Assembly: GCA_015662325.1 (NCBI GenBank)
Contig: DQUJ01000003.1
Coordinates: 1-7,752 of the forward strand
Direction of reading: 5' to 3'
DNA: 7,752 nucleotides
Source: Leucothrix mucor
GTDB lineage: Bacteria > Pseudomonadota > Gammaproteobacteria > Thiotrichales > Thiotrichaceae
Position 1 is the stretch's first letter. The number at the start of each line of letters is the position of its first letter. The notes under the pieces were generated by a model. The model was not told the origin of the DNA and did not search any database. It saw only the letters and a program-made list of their open reading frames with translations. A program made the translations under genes and the position numbers. Positions 1 to 6,502 of the stretch are shown here, piece after piece.

Positions 1-671
1 AATTCGCTAACAATGGCGCGAATATGTTGTGCACTGGCAATTACAAAAATCTCATCATTCGCTTCAATGATGGTATTGCCACTAGGGATAATAGCCTTTC
101 CTTTTCTAAAAATAGCGGTAACACGTACTTTAATATCAGGTAAATGTTCTTTGATTGTTTTAATTTTATGACCCACTAACGGGCCTTCGTGAAACGCTAT
201 AATAGATACTAAACGTACTTTCCCATTGGCAAAGTCCAATACTTGCATTGTGCCGGGGTTGGAAATAAGGCGATAAATATAATCAGTGATTAATTGCTCG
301 GGACTAATCAACACATCAACAGGAATCAGCTCTGGCGTAAATAATTCTTGATGCTGTAAGTAACCCGCTGCTCGGATTCGAGCAATTTTTGTAGGCGTAC
401 GAAACAGGCTATAAGCCACCTGACACGCCATCATATTGACTTCATCACTGTTAGTAACAGCTATCAACATATCCGCATCATTCACATTCGCTTGCTCTAG
501 GATATCTGGGTGCGAAGCATGTCCCTGTTTAGTATGCACATCCAGCTTTTCGCGTAACTCCCGCAACACCGCCGCATTCGTGTCTATGATCGTAACGTCA
601 TTATCTTCATTCGCCAGATTCCGCGCTAACGAAGCGCCCACCTGACCTGCACCTAGAATTACGATATTCAT
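1..671 (-). CDS. trkA: Trk potassium uptake regulatory subunit TrkA (3' end cut by window edge)
   Basis: TrkA is the cytoplasmic, NAD(H)-binding regulatory subunit of the Trk potassium channel complex; it gates the TrkH/TrkG membrane subunit. Translating the minus strand from the ATG at 671 gives 223 residues with no stop before the edge. The start MNIVILGAGQVG carries the Rossmann glycine motif GAGQVG (residues 7-12). It is followed by family landmarks: QGHASHPDIL, DADMLIAVT, DEVNMMACQVAYSLF and KIARIR. From about residue 140 the first RCK C-terminal subdomain follows (FANGKV, GPLVGHKI, VTAIFRKGKAIIPSG, EIFVIASAQHIRAI). Full-length TrkA is about 458 residues with two such units, so roughly the second half lies outside the window. 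No Shine-Dalgarno sequence is visible ahead of the ATG, and a 13-bp hairpin ends 18 bases upstream of it. It lies downstream of ntrX on the same strand, 172 bases away. Confidence 0.96.
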   Translation of the reverse strand, partial: MNIVILGAGQVGASLARNLANEDNDVTIIDTNAAVLRELREKLDVHTKQGHASHPDILEQANVNDADMLIAVTNSDEVNMMACQVAYSLFRTPTKIARIRAAGYLQHQELFTPELIPVDVLISPEQLITDYIYRLISNPGTMQVLDFANGKVRLVSIIAFHEGPLVGHKIKTIKEHLPDIKVRVTAIFRKGKAIIPSGNTIIEANDEIFVIASAQHIRAIVSE

Positions 672-689
672 TTTAAATAGTTGTTGTTC

Positions 690-730
690 CGATTACTGTA
701 ATAATAAATCGTAGATAATTACAATAATCG
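690..730 (-). promoter_or_regulatory. Hairpin in the trkA leader
   Basis: On the minus strand, CGATTATTGTAAT (730-718) is followed after 15 bases by ATTACAGTAATCG (702-690). Twelve of 13 positions are Watson-Crick pairs. The remaining one (724 with 696) is a G-U pair in minus-strand RNA but a C-A mismatch in plus-strand RNA, so the structure fits a trkA transcript better than an antisense one. It ends 18 bases before the trkA ATG. No run of U follows directly, so it is not a standard terminator. It could be a leader structure, a protein-binding dyad, or chance in AT-rich DNA. Its upstream arm overlaps the outer end of the larger inverted repeat 723-845. Confidence 0.45.
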
Positions 731-845
731 TTCAGATTGCCTCTAACATCCATCAATTCAAGGCAGAAAATGTGAGTTTACAAACGTAAATGACCATTTC
801 CCAACGCCCAAATGGTGGATGTTAGAGGTGAGCTGAGCGATTATT
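723..845. repeat. Long imperfect inverted repeat (33-bp arms, 57-bp centre); MITE-like element or structured RNA
   Basis: The arms are 723-755 and 813-845. Of 33 opposed positions, 28 are Watson-Crick pairs, including a perfect 13-bp core (CCTCTAACATCCA at 740-752, its complement at 816-828). Four of the other five (731/837, 738/830, 739/829, 753/815) are G-U pairs if the plus strand is transcribed and A-C mismatches if the minus strand is; 736/832 is a true mismatch. Inside the 57-bp centre, 776-791 can form a 5-bp stem with a 4-base loop. ACCATTT at 793-799 can pair with AAATGGT at 810-816, competing with the inner end of the main stem. The right arm reaches the ntrX stop codon (844-846), and a T7 run follows on the plus strand (847-853). 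No convincing target duplication or transposase is seen. A non-autonomous mobile repeat and a folded RNA both remain possible. Confidence 0.6.
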
Positions 846-2223
846 ATTTTTTTCCGTATTTTTTGGGGTCAATATCTAAGGATCGCATCTTCCGATACAA
901 GTGTGTCCTCTCCATTTGCACTAGTTTGGCTAATTTACTCACATTGCCATCTACCTTTTTAAGCTGATGATCTAAATAATCATGCTCAAACTGATCTCGT
1001 GCTTGTCTTAACGGCAATTCAAATAAACTATCTGGAGCAACGGTAATACCCTGAGTGAATATTGCCACTTCTGTACCCAATGCTTCTTCAACCTCATCTT
1101 GCGATATTTCAGTTTCTGTTCCCATTATTAACAGACGTTGCACTAAGTTTCGTAATTCACGAATATTTCCTAGCCAACTATGATTTCTTAAAAAGTTTTG
1201 CGCAGACACTGAAAAATGACGATACGGCAAACCATCCACTTCGATAAGTTGATCCACATAATAATTTAATAATTCGGGCACATCTTGAGGGTGATCTATT
1301 AGTCCCGGTATCACTAATGGCACTACATTTAAACGCTGATAAAGCTCATCATTAAATTCGCCTGCGTTCACGTCGTCACGTAGATCATGCTGGGATGATG
1401 CTATCAAGAGCACATTCATATCAATACTGTCTTGGCCTTCTATGCGGGTGTAGTAACCATCACGTAAGGCGGCTAAAAGTCGTGTTTGCGCTTCTTCAGT
1501 TAATGCGGCAATATCAGATAGATATAAACAGCCTCCGTTAGCTTCATCTAGCAGACCATAACTTACTTTTTCACCTGATTCGCTACCAAATAGTTTACGT
1601 TGCATTTGATCTATATCGAGAGAAGAAACGGTGGATTTTACAAAAACACGGTCTTTACTATCGCTTTGCTTATGCATGTAGCGTGCAAATACTTCCTTTC
1701 CTACGCCTGATTCTCCATACACTAAAACAGTCTTATGATGCGTTGCGATACGTTGCGCTTGTTCGCGCAAGTTTTTCATAATTGAACTACTACCGATCGG
1801 TATTACAGGTGTGCTTATTTGATCTCGAAGACCTTTATTTTCTTTTAATAATTTTTCAGCCTGTAATGCATTTTCGATAGTTAATAACATTTTCGCCATC
1901 GACAATGGCTTTTCTATAAAGTCATGCGCGCCTAAACGTGTTGCTTCTACCGCTGTTTCAATCGTACCATGACCCGACATCATGACTACGGGGCAATACA
2001 GCGCACCTGTTTTTTTCCAGCTTTTTAACAGCGAAATTCCGTCTTCACCTGGCATCCAAATATCAAGTAATACCAGATCGGGGCGACGTTTACGACGCAT
2101 ATCTTTTGCTTGTTCTGCATTTTCAGCGACGCCTACTTCATACCCTTCATCTTCAAGTATTTCAGAAACTAATTGGCGAATATCTGGCTCATCATCTACA
2201 ACCAAAATATAGTGTGCTGACAT
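844..2223 (-). CDS. ntrX: NtrX-type response regulator (receiver, degenerate AAA+, Fis-type HTH)
   Basis: This is the cytoplasmic DNA-binding partner of the NtrY kinase encoded just upstream. The 459 residues start at an ATG with GAGG six bases ahead (2230-2233). Residues 5-120 are a receiver domain with acidic pocket D10-D11, phospho-acceptor D54, S83 and K105. The AAA+ domain (about 143-380) keeps Walker A (GESGVGKE, 170-177) and sensor II (GNIREL, R355). The GAFTGA loop that contacts sigma-54 is absent between LFG (211-213) and GLLDEANGG. The Walker B position reads LYLSDI instead of the usual LDE-type sequence (S236-D237). The usual FRxDL arginine is N291 (GEFNDELYQRLNV). A Fis-like helix-turn-helix fills 426-449 (GNVSKLAKL...RTHLYRKM). 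Absence of GAFTGA agrees with my recollection of the NtrX subfamily; the Walker B and arginine changes look additional. The sequence supports an NtrX rather than NtrC assignment, as does pairing with an NtrY-type kinase. Its target genes cannot be read from this window. Confidence 0.9.
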   Translation of the reverse strand: MSAHYILVVDDEPDIRQLVSEILEDEGYEVGVAENAEQAKDMRRKRRPDLVLLDIWMPGEDGISLLKSWKKTGALYCPVVMMSGHGTIETAVEATRLGAHDFIEKPLSMAKMLLTIENALQAEKLLKENKGLRDQISTPVIPIGSSSIMKNLREQAQRIATHHKTVLVYGESGVGKEVFARYMHKQSDSKDRVFVKSTVSSLDIDQMQRKLFGSESGEKVSYGLLDEANGGCLYLSDIAALTEEAQTRLLAALRDGYYTRIEGQDSIDMNVLLIASSQHDLRDDVNAGEFNDELYQRLNVVPLVIPGLIDHPQDVPELLNYYVDQLIEVDGLPYRHFSVSAQNFLRNHSWLGNIRELRNLVQRLLIMGTETEISQDEVEEALGTEVAIFTQGITVAPDSLFELPLRQARDQFEHDYLDHQLKKVDGNVSKLAKLVQMERTHLYRKMRSLDIDPKKYGKK

Positions 2224-2260
2224 ATGTATCCTCGTTTTTTGTTCTGGGTGTTCTGACTAT

Positions 2261-4519
2261 CTAAAGTACAACATTAATAGGGAGATAAACACTTATTTTA
2301 GCACCCTCTGATTCATTATTGGTAGCTAACACTGCTCCATCATGTTCTTCAACAATTTTTTTAACAATGGCTAAACCTAAACCAGAGCCCTTGCTTTTTG
2401 AACTTGTGTAAGGCTCAAACAAGGTAGGTAATAAATCATCATTAATTCCGCTACCATTGTCGCATACGCTAATTACAAATTGCTGCTTATCTTTTGCAAG
2501 CGCATTCGAGCTTGTCGCTTCCAATTGGGTTGTGATGGTAACGAGCGCTGAAGCACGCTCTTGCTCTGTATTTTGTTCTTTATTTTGCTCTGTCGCTTCT
2601 AACGCATTTTTTATTAAATTAACCAGCAGTTGCCGCATTCTATCGCTATCAACGTGAAGTAGCGCTTTCTTTGCTTTTAAATCTAACACAAGTTCGGCCT
2701 TAAATTCATTAATACGATACAGTTCAACCACTTCGCGTATCAACGAATGCATATCAACATCTTGAAGTTTTAATGCAGGCACGCGCGCATATTCACTAAA
2801 CGCATTGACCATTTTTTTCATGGTGTCTACTTGATTAACAATGGTATTGCTCATGCGTTGTAATAGCTCGGCAGATTCTTTATCAGAGCTTTCTTCTAAC
2901 ACGGGTTTTAAACGGTTTAATAGTCTTTCCGCTGATAATTGAATAGGTGTCAGTGGGTTTTTAATTTCATGCGCCAAACGCCTTGCTACCTCGCTCCATG
3001 CCGCATCGTGTTCTGCTTTAATCATATTACTTATATCATCAAACACCAAAACATGTCCTTTCGACCCGTCTAATAATTCGGGTAATTCCGCACCACGACA
3101 CATCAGCGTGCGCCTGATTCCTTCGGATGCGAGACTAATATCTGTTTGCCACTCTTTTTCTGTATTAGCCTCTTTATCTTTAGGTTTTGTTTTATAAGAT
3201 AAGTGCTCTATCACCGTGTCATGAAATGATTGCAACCCTTCTGAGTGATCGCAAACTTCTTTTAACGTTTTGCCTTCTAGCTTTTGCAAAGAAACATTTA
3301 AAATAAGCAGTGCCACCGTATTGATGCGTCTGATTATAAAATGATCATCTAAGGTAATAACACCAGACGATAAATGATCAAGCACAACACTGAGATATTC
3401 ATGCTGACGTGTCATCCGTTGCTGGCTTTCTTCACTTTCTTTTCTGGCAGATAGTAGACGCGCTGTCATGGTATTAAATGATCGCGCAAGCAAGCTAAAG
3501 TCATCTTTTTCTGTCACGGGTAGTTTCTTCTGTAAGTTACCCGATGCAACCGCCAACGTTCCTTCTAAAAGCGTTCTTACTGGCTCGGTTAAGCGTTGCG
3601 AATATAAAAATGCCGCCCACACTGAAAACAAAATAGATAAAAGCATTATCAACAACAATACTTGCCTGAAACCATTTTTAATCATCGAGCGTTGATAGTT
3701 TATTTTTTGATACTGATTATAGGTATCCTGTACATTTTCGGCTAATAGCTGCTCCTTGTCCGAAAAGGGAAACAAGGCAGTTAATACTAAGTCTTCTCGG
3801 CCTACACTGGATTTTAACGTCACTGCGACGCGCGAATATAAGCCATCTTCGCCCACTGGTTCTAGCTGATACATATGACCACGGCTGGACAATTTACGGA
3901 AAATATTATCCGCAGGGAAATGAGGGATTAGCGTGCCAGTATCATAACCACTATAAACAATGACGCGTTTATTACTACCGAGTAAGACAACTTCATAAGC
4001 ACCCATGGTGTGCATTTGGCGCTCAAGAAAGGCAGAATAGTCCAGCTCATCGGTGATAGATAAGGCTTTAGCTACACGCTCCAGATTAAATAAATGTTGG
4101 CGCACACGCACATCTAAAGAGCTTCGAGCTAATTCTAAAGAATCATCCAATGCCCCTTCAATTTTCACATTAAACCAATTGTCTATTCGATCGCCAATAA
4201 AATTCACGGAGAAATAAGAGACAACCAGAACAGGAAAAATAGTTAAAATAGAAAATGCAACCATCAAACGTAAAGTATAACGAGAACCCGCCTGACGCGC
4301 GCGCAAACGCTTAAATGCCTTAATCGCATTGCTAATAATTAATAAAGAAAGTATTGAGAAAATCACCACATTGAGTGGGACTAACCAGTTATTGATATCA
4401 CTGGATTGTTGCGGGTTGTTCGTCGATATATTCAGCAGTACCAACGAAACTGCCAGCAAGATAAAGGTGATTACTACTGGAAAAACCTGAAACAGAAATG
4501 TTCTCAGGGTAAGGGCCAA
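2261..4519 (-). CDS. ntrY: NtrY-type membrane sensor histidine kinase
   Basis: The product is a 752-residue inner-membrane kinase expected to phosphorylate the NtrX protein encoded 37 bases downstream. Hydrophobic helices lie at about 8-30, 45-65 and 84-106. An extracytoplasmic region of about 175 residues follows, then a fourth helix (about 284-306) leads into HAMP (about 306-360, TEPVRTLLEG). A PAS-like domain covers about 370-500 (VVLDHLSSGVITLDD). The phospho-acceptor is H517 in LAHEIKNPLTP. The ATP-binding domain has the N box NLIKNALEA (N638), G1 DNGSGI (687-692), FEPY (701-704) and G2 GSGLGLA (711-717), so it looks fully active. A hydrophilic stretch at about 643-680 with repeated EQN/TEQ residues widens the ATP domain. 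The start is TTG: GAGGG sits six bases upstream, and the next Met is at residue 86, after two helices. The gene overlaps the preceding DUF4390 gene by 16 bases. Nitrogen, redox and envelope signals have all been proposed for this family; none can be chosen from the sequence. Confidence 0.93.
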   Translation of the reverse strand: MALTLRTFLFQVFPVVITFILLAVSLVLLNISTNNPQQSSDINNWLVPLNVVIFSILSLLIISNAIKAFKRLRARQAGSRYTLRLMVAFSILTIFPVLVVSYFSVNFIGDRIDNWFNVKIEGALDDSLELARSSLDVRVRQHLFNLERVAKALSITDELDYSAFLERQMHTMGAYEVVLLGSNKRVIVYSGYDTGTLIPHFPADNIFRKLSSRGHMYQLEPVGEDGLYSRVAVTLKSSVGREDLVLTALFPFSDKEQLLAENVQDTYNQYQKINYQRSMIKNGFRQVLLLIMLLSILFSVWAAFLYSQRLTEPVRTLLEGTLAVASGNLQKKLPVTEKDDFSLLARSFNTMTARLLSARKESEESQQRMTRQHEYLSVVLDHLSSGVITLDDHFIIRRINTVALLILNVSLQKLEGKTLKEVCDHSEGLQSFHDTVIEHLSYKTKPKDKEANTEKEWQTDISLASEGIRRTLMCRGAELPELLDGSKGHVLVFDDISNMIKAEHDAAWSEVARRLAHEIKNPLTPIQLSAERLLNRLKPVLEESSDKESAELLQRMSNTIVNQVDTMKKMVNAFSEYARVPALKLQDVDMHSLIREVVELYRINEFKAELVLDLKAKKALLHVDSDRMRQLLVNLIKNALEATEQNKEQNTEQERASALVTITTQLEATSSNALAKDKQQFVISVCDNGSGINDDLLPTLFEPYTSSKSKGSGLGLAIVKKIVEEHDGAVLATNNESEGAKISVYLPINVVL

Positions 4520-5091
4520 AATACACCCTCGCTGCTTATAGAATATTCATCACTAATTAATGATTGTAAGCGTAATGGTAAACGTAACGTTGAAGGCACC
4601 ATATCAGCAACTGCCAGAATATAAAAGTCCTCGCCCTTTTTAATCTGCGGCAATGGCGGCAGTTTGTATTTGCGTAATTCGCCCAATTTTCTTAACGTCC
4701 CTGCTAAACTATTAAAATTCCAATGCTCATTGGTATCTTTTCGTGTTAATAAATAACGTCTACTTAATGCATGATATTTTAATTGGTACTGCACCGTCAA
4801 CAAAGGCTTGTCTTTATTAAACCACCAGCTCCGATGTTGCCCTAAACGAAATTGCACATGCGCATTTAGCGTTACACCATTTAATAATGCCTTACTAAGA
4901 TAATCTGTTAGTTTGTAATCCACTCGTGTTAATACTTGATATTGCGGAGTTTTCCCCTCAATTTTAAAGTCTTTGAAATCAACTTGATCTGCCGCGCTTG
5001 CTACAGTTGCCACAGATGTGCCTGCAAACAGAACTATAAGAAATACAGTCCGCAACAAAAAGGCAGGCAAAAGATGATTAAAAAATAACAT
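4504..5091 (-). CDS. Exported DUF4390-family protein, NtrY-linked
   Basis: The protein has no known biochemical activity; I assign it to the DUF4390 family from its length, sequence character and position directly ahead of ntrY. From the ATG at 5091 it has 195 residues. An N-terminal hydrophobic segment (about 7-24) is followed by an AxA-type signal peptidase site (VASA, cleavage near residue 33-34), so the mature protein should be in the periplasm or on the outer face of the membrane. The rest is probably beta-rich and has basic stretches, including YKLTDYLSKALLNGV, HVQFRLGQHR, YHALSRRYLLTRK and LGELRKYKLPPLP. A TTG at 5109 would add six residues (MVKIQH); neither start has a good ribosome site, and ATG is preferred because it leaves a normal signal peptide. 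The stop overlaps the ntrY start by 16 bases, implying coupled translation. A role as extracytoplasmic partner of the kinase is an inference from this linkage. Confidence 0.8.
   Translation of the reverse strand: MLFFNHLLPAFLLRTVFLIVLFAGTSVATVASAADQVDFKDFKIEGKTPQYQVLTRVDYKLTDYLSKALLNGVTLNAHVQFRLGQHRSWWFNKDKPLLTVQYQLKYHALSRRYLLTRKDTNEHWNFNSLAGTLRKLGELRKYKLPPLPQIKKGEDFYILAVADMVPSTLRLPLRLQSLISDEYSISSEGVFWPLP
4526..4530 (-). promoter_or_regulatory. Ribosome binding site that fixes the TTG start of ntrY
   Basis: On the minus strand GAGGG lies six bases before the TTG at 4519-4517, inside the end of the DUF4390 gene. It is the strongest Shine-Dalgarno match near the ntrY start and makes the TTG start convincing despite the overlap. 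Confidence 0.7.
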
Positions 5092-5144
5092 GTGTTGTAT
5101 TTTAACCAATTTCTAATAACTTTGTTGCAAAAAGTACCCATTTT

Positions 5145-5150
5145 ATTATA
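5145..5150 (-). promoter_or_regulatory. Possible -10 box for the DUF4390-ntrYX unit
   Basis: A perfect TATAAT on the minus strand lies 53 bases upstream of the preferred ATG of the DUF4390 gene, in the first sizeable gap after rsmB. No good -35 hexamer is found at 16-18 bases; TTGACC lies 25 bases upstream, too far. In such AT-rich DNA a lone -10 match is weak evidence. Confidence 0.25.
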
Positions 5151-5160
5151 AAAAACACAA

Positions 5161-5189
5161 TAAAAAGTCTTTTTAGGTCAACTTAACCT
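5161..5189 (-). terminator. Weak AT-rich palindromes after rsmB, possible terminator or attenuator
   Basis: Just after the rsmB stop the minus strand carries AGGTTAAGTTGACCT (5189-5175), which can form a 4-5 bp stem. It runs into TAAAAAGACTTTTTA (5175-5161), a perfect 7-bp dyad around one base. TTGTGTTTTTT follows. The T-rich 3' side resembles an intrinsic terminator, but the stems are short and nearly GC-free, so termination would be inefficient at best. Confidence 0.3.
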
Positions 5190-5191
5190 TT

Positions 5192-6502
5192 TTATTCTAC
5201 TTTTTTAGCTATTTTTGCAAAATAAAAGCCATCCATACTCTCTTCTCCAGGGAAAACCTGCCTTCCGTATCCCTGAGATTTATCTATTTTCACAGTTTCT
5301 GCATCTTCTTGCCGTATTAAAAATGCTTTTATTTGATCTTCATTTTCTTGCGGTAAAATAGAACAGGTTGCATACAACATAATACCGCCCTTTTTTAATT
5401 TCCCCCAAAGTGCATCCAACAACCGTTCTTGCTGTTGTTGTAACGATTCAATATCAGATTCACGACGCAACACTTTTATATCAGGGTGGCGACGGATCAC
5501 GCCAGTAGCAGAACAAGGGGCATCTAATAAAATACGATCAAACAGTATATCTGTAGGGTAGCTATCCACGTCTGCTGCATCTATCGCAAGTAATGTGACT
5601 TTGTCAGCGTTATTAAAATCAAGCCGATCTAAATTTTCGGTGACACGTTGTAAACGTTTCTCACTACTATCAATGGCGAGCACTGATACGTTATTAGCAC
5701 TCTCTAAAATATGTCCTGTTTTACCCCCTGGCGCTGCGCAGGCATCCAGTACATCCATGCCGTCTTTACAATCTAGCAGTAGGGTTGCTAATTGTGCCGC
5801 CGCATCTTGAACAGATGATCCACCTTCATCAAAATTAGGCAGTTCATGTACATTAATTGGTTGATCTAATACCACCGCGCTTTTTACTTGGTCAATAGCT
5901 GATGCTTTAATCTCGCTGGAGCTTAGTTTGCTTAAATATTCATCCCGCGTTTGCCGAGAAAGGTTGACGCGTAATGTCATTGGTGCGCGTTGATTACTTT
6001 CGTGTAATACGCTTTCCCAATTATCGGGGTAGGCGCTTTTTATTGCTTGAATTAACCACAAAGGAAAGGCATAACGAACCACTTGGCGTTTTTCTATTTC
6101 TGCCAACAATGTTTCTTGTTCTCGTAAAAAATTACGCATTACGCCATTTAACAGCTTTTTTGCCCATGGCTTTTTCAAGTCTTTGAGCGCAGTTACGGTT
6201 TCATTTACGGCCGCATGATCAGGCGTTTCTTGATAAATAATTTGATACAAACCCACGCGTAATAAACATTCAATATCTTTGTCTTTTTGCTTAAGTGGCT
6301 TGCTGACTAACTCGCCTAATACCGCAGATAATGGCTCGTGCCAGCGTAAACAACCGTAGCAAAAATCACGGGTTAATGGCTCGCTATCATCGGGCAATGC
6401 AGTACTTAATGATTCGCCTTGATAAATCACACGCTGTAATATTTTTGCCGCTTGCGCTCGAGGGTTTGGTGACGAAGGGTTTGATAACGAAGGATTGCTC
6501 AT
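5192..6502 (-). CDS. rsmB: 16S rRNA (cytosine-C5) methyltransferase RsmB
   Basis: RsmB (Sun/Fmu) uses S-adenosylmethionine to methylate C967 (E. coli numbering) of 16S rRNA. The 436 residues match the usual length of about 430. Residues 14-140 form the NusB-like RNA-binding domain (RAQAAKIL, DFCYGCLRWH, DHAAVNETV, LLNGVMRNFLR). The C-terminal methyltransferase has the SAM motif DACAAPGGK (253-261), an acidic residue at the end of the next strand (AIDSS, D278), motif IV LLDAPCSATG (326-334, C330) and motif VI ATCSILPQENE, whose C380 is the expected catalytic nucleophile. Both cysteines are present, so the enzyme should be active. The N-terminus begins with a short Ser-Asn-Pro repeat (SNPSLSNPSSPNP), probably a disordered tail. 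The ATG shares ATGA with the fmt stop and has no clear Shine-Dalgarno sequence, so translation probably depends on ribosomes finishing fmt. Confidence 0.96.
   Translation of the reverse strand: MSNPSLSNPSSPNPRAQAAKILQRVIYQGESLSTALPDDSEPLTRDFCYGCLRWHEPLSAVLGELVSKPLKQKDKDIECLLRVGLYQIIYQETPDHAAVNETVTALKDLKKPWAKKLLNGVMRNFLREQETLLAEIEKRQVVRYAFPLWLIQAIKSAYPDNWESVLHESNQRAPMTLRVNLSRQTRDEYLSKLSSSEIKASAIDQVKSAVVLDQPINVHELPNFDEGGSSVQDAAAQLATLLLDCKDGMDVLDACAAPGGKTGHILESANNVSVLAIDSSEKRLQRVTENLDRLDFNNADKVTLLAIDAADVDSYPTDILFDRILLDAPCSATGVIRRHPDIKVLRRESDIESLQQQQERLLDALWGKLKKGGIMLYATCSILPQENEDQIKAFLIRQEDAETVKIDKSQGYGRQVFPGEESMDGFYFAKIAKKVE

Noticed and set aside
436..645. Plus-strand open frame of 69 codons opposite trkA; similar short plus-strand frames occur opposite ntrX, ntrY and rsmB.
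   Set aside because: Each lies wholly or mostly opposite a well-supported gene, has a low-complexity translation and no recognisable domain.
711..719. DnaA-box-like sequence (TTATCTACG on the minus strand) in the trkA leader.
   Set aside because: A single 7-of-9 match without a cluster of boxes or origin genes; expected by chance in AT-rich DNA.
740..828. The core arms CTCTAAC...GTTAGAG resemble the outer boxes of an integron attC site.
   Set aside because: The last base of GTTAGAG does not fit GTTRRRY, pairing continues well outside the boxes and without the usual unpaired spacer, and there is no integrase or cassette array nearby.
844..2223. NtrC-like sigma-54-dependent activator, suggested by the receiver-AAA+-Fis architecture.
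   Set aside because: The GAFTGA motif needed to contact sigma-54 is absent and ATPase residues are altered; the adjacent kinase is NtrY-type.
2241..2258. Imperfect 9-bp tandem repeat (GTTCTGGGT, GTTCTGACT) in the ntrY-ntrX gap.
   Set aside because: Only two short copies in a 37-base spacer, with no sign of a regulatory or mobile role; within chance expectation.
2570..2605. Short imperfect repeats encoding the EQN/TEQ-rich stretch of the kinase.
   Set aside because: It stays in frame inside an otherwise intact ATP-binding domain and looks like a variable hydrophilic loop, not a separate element.
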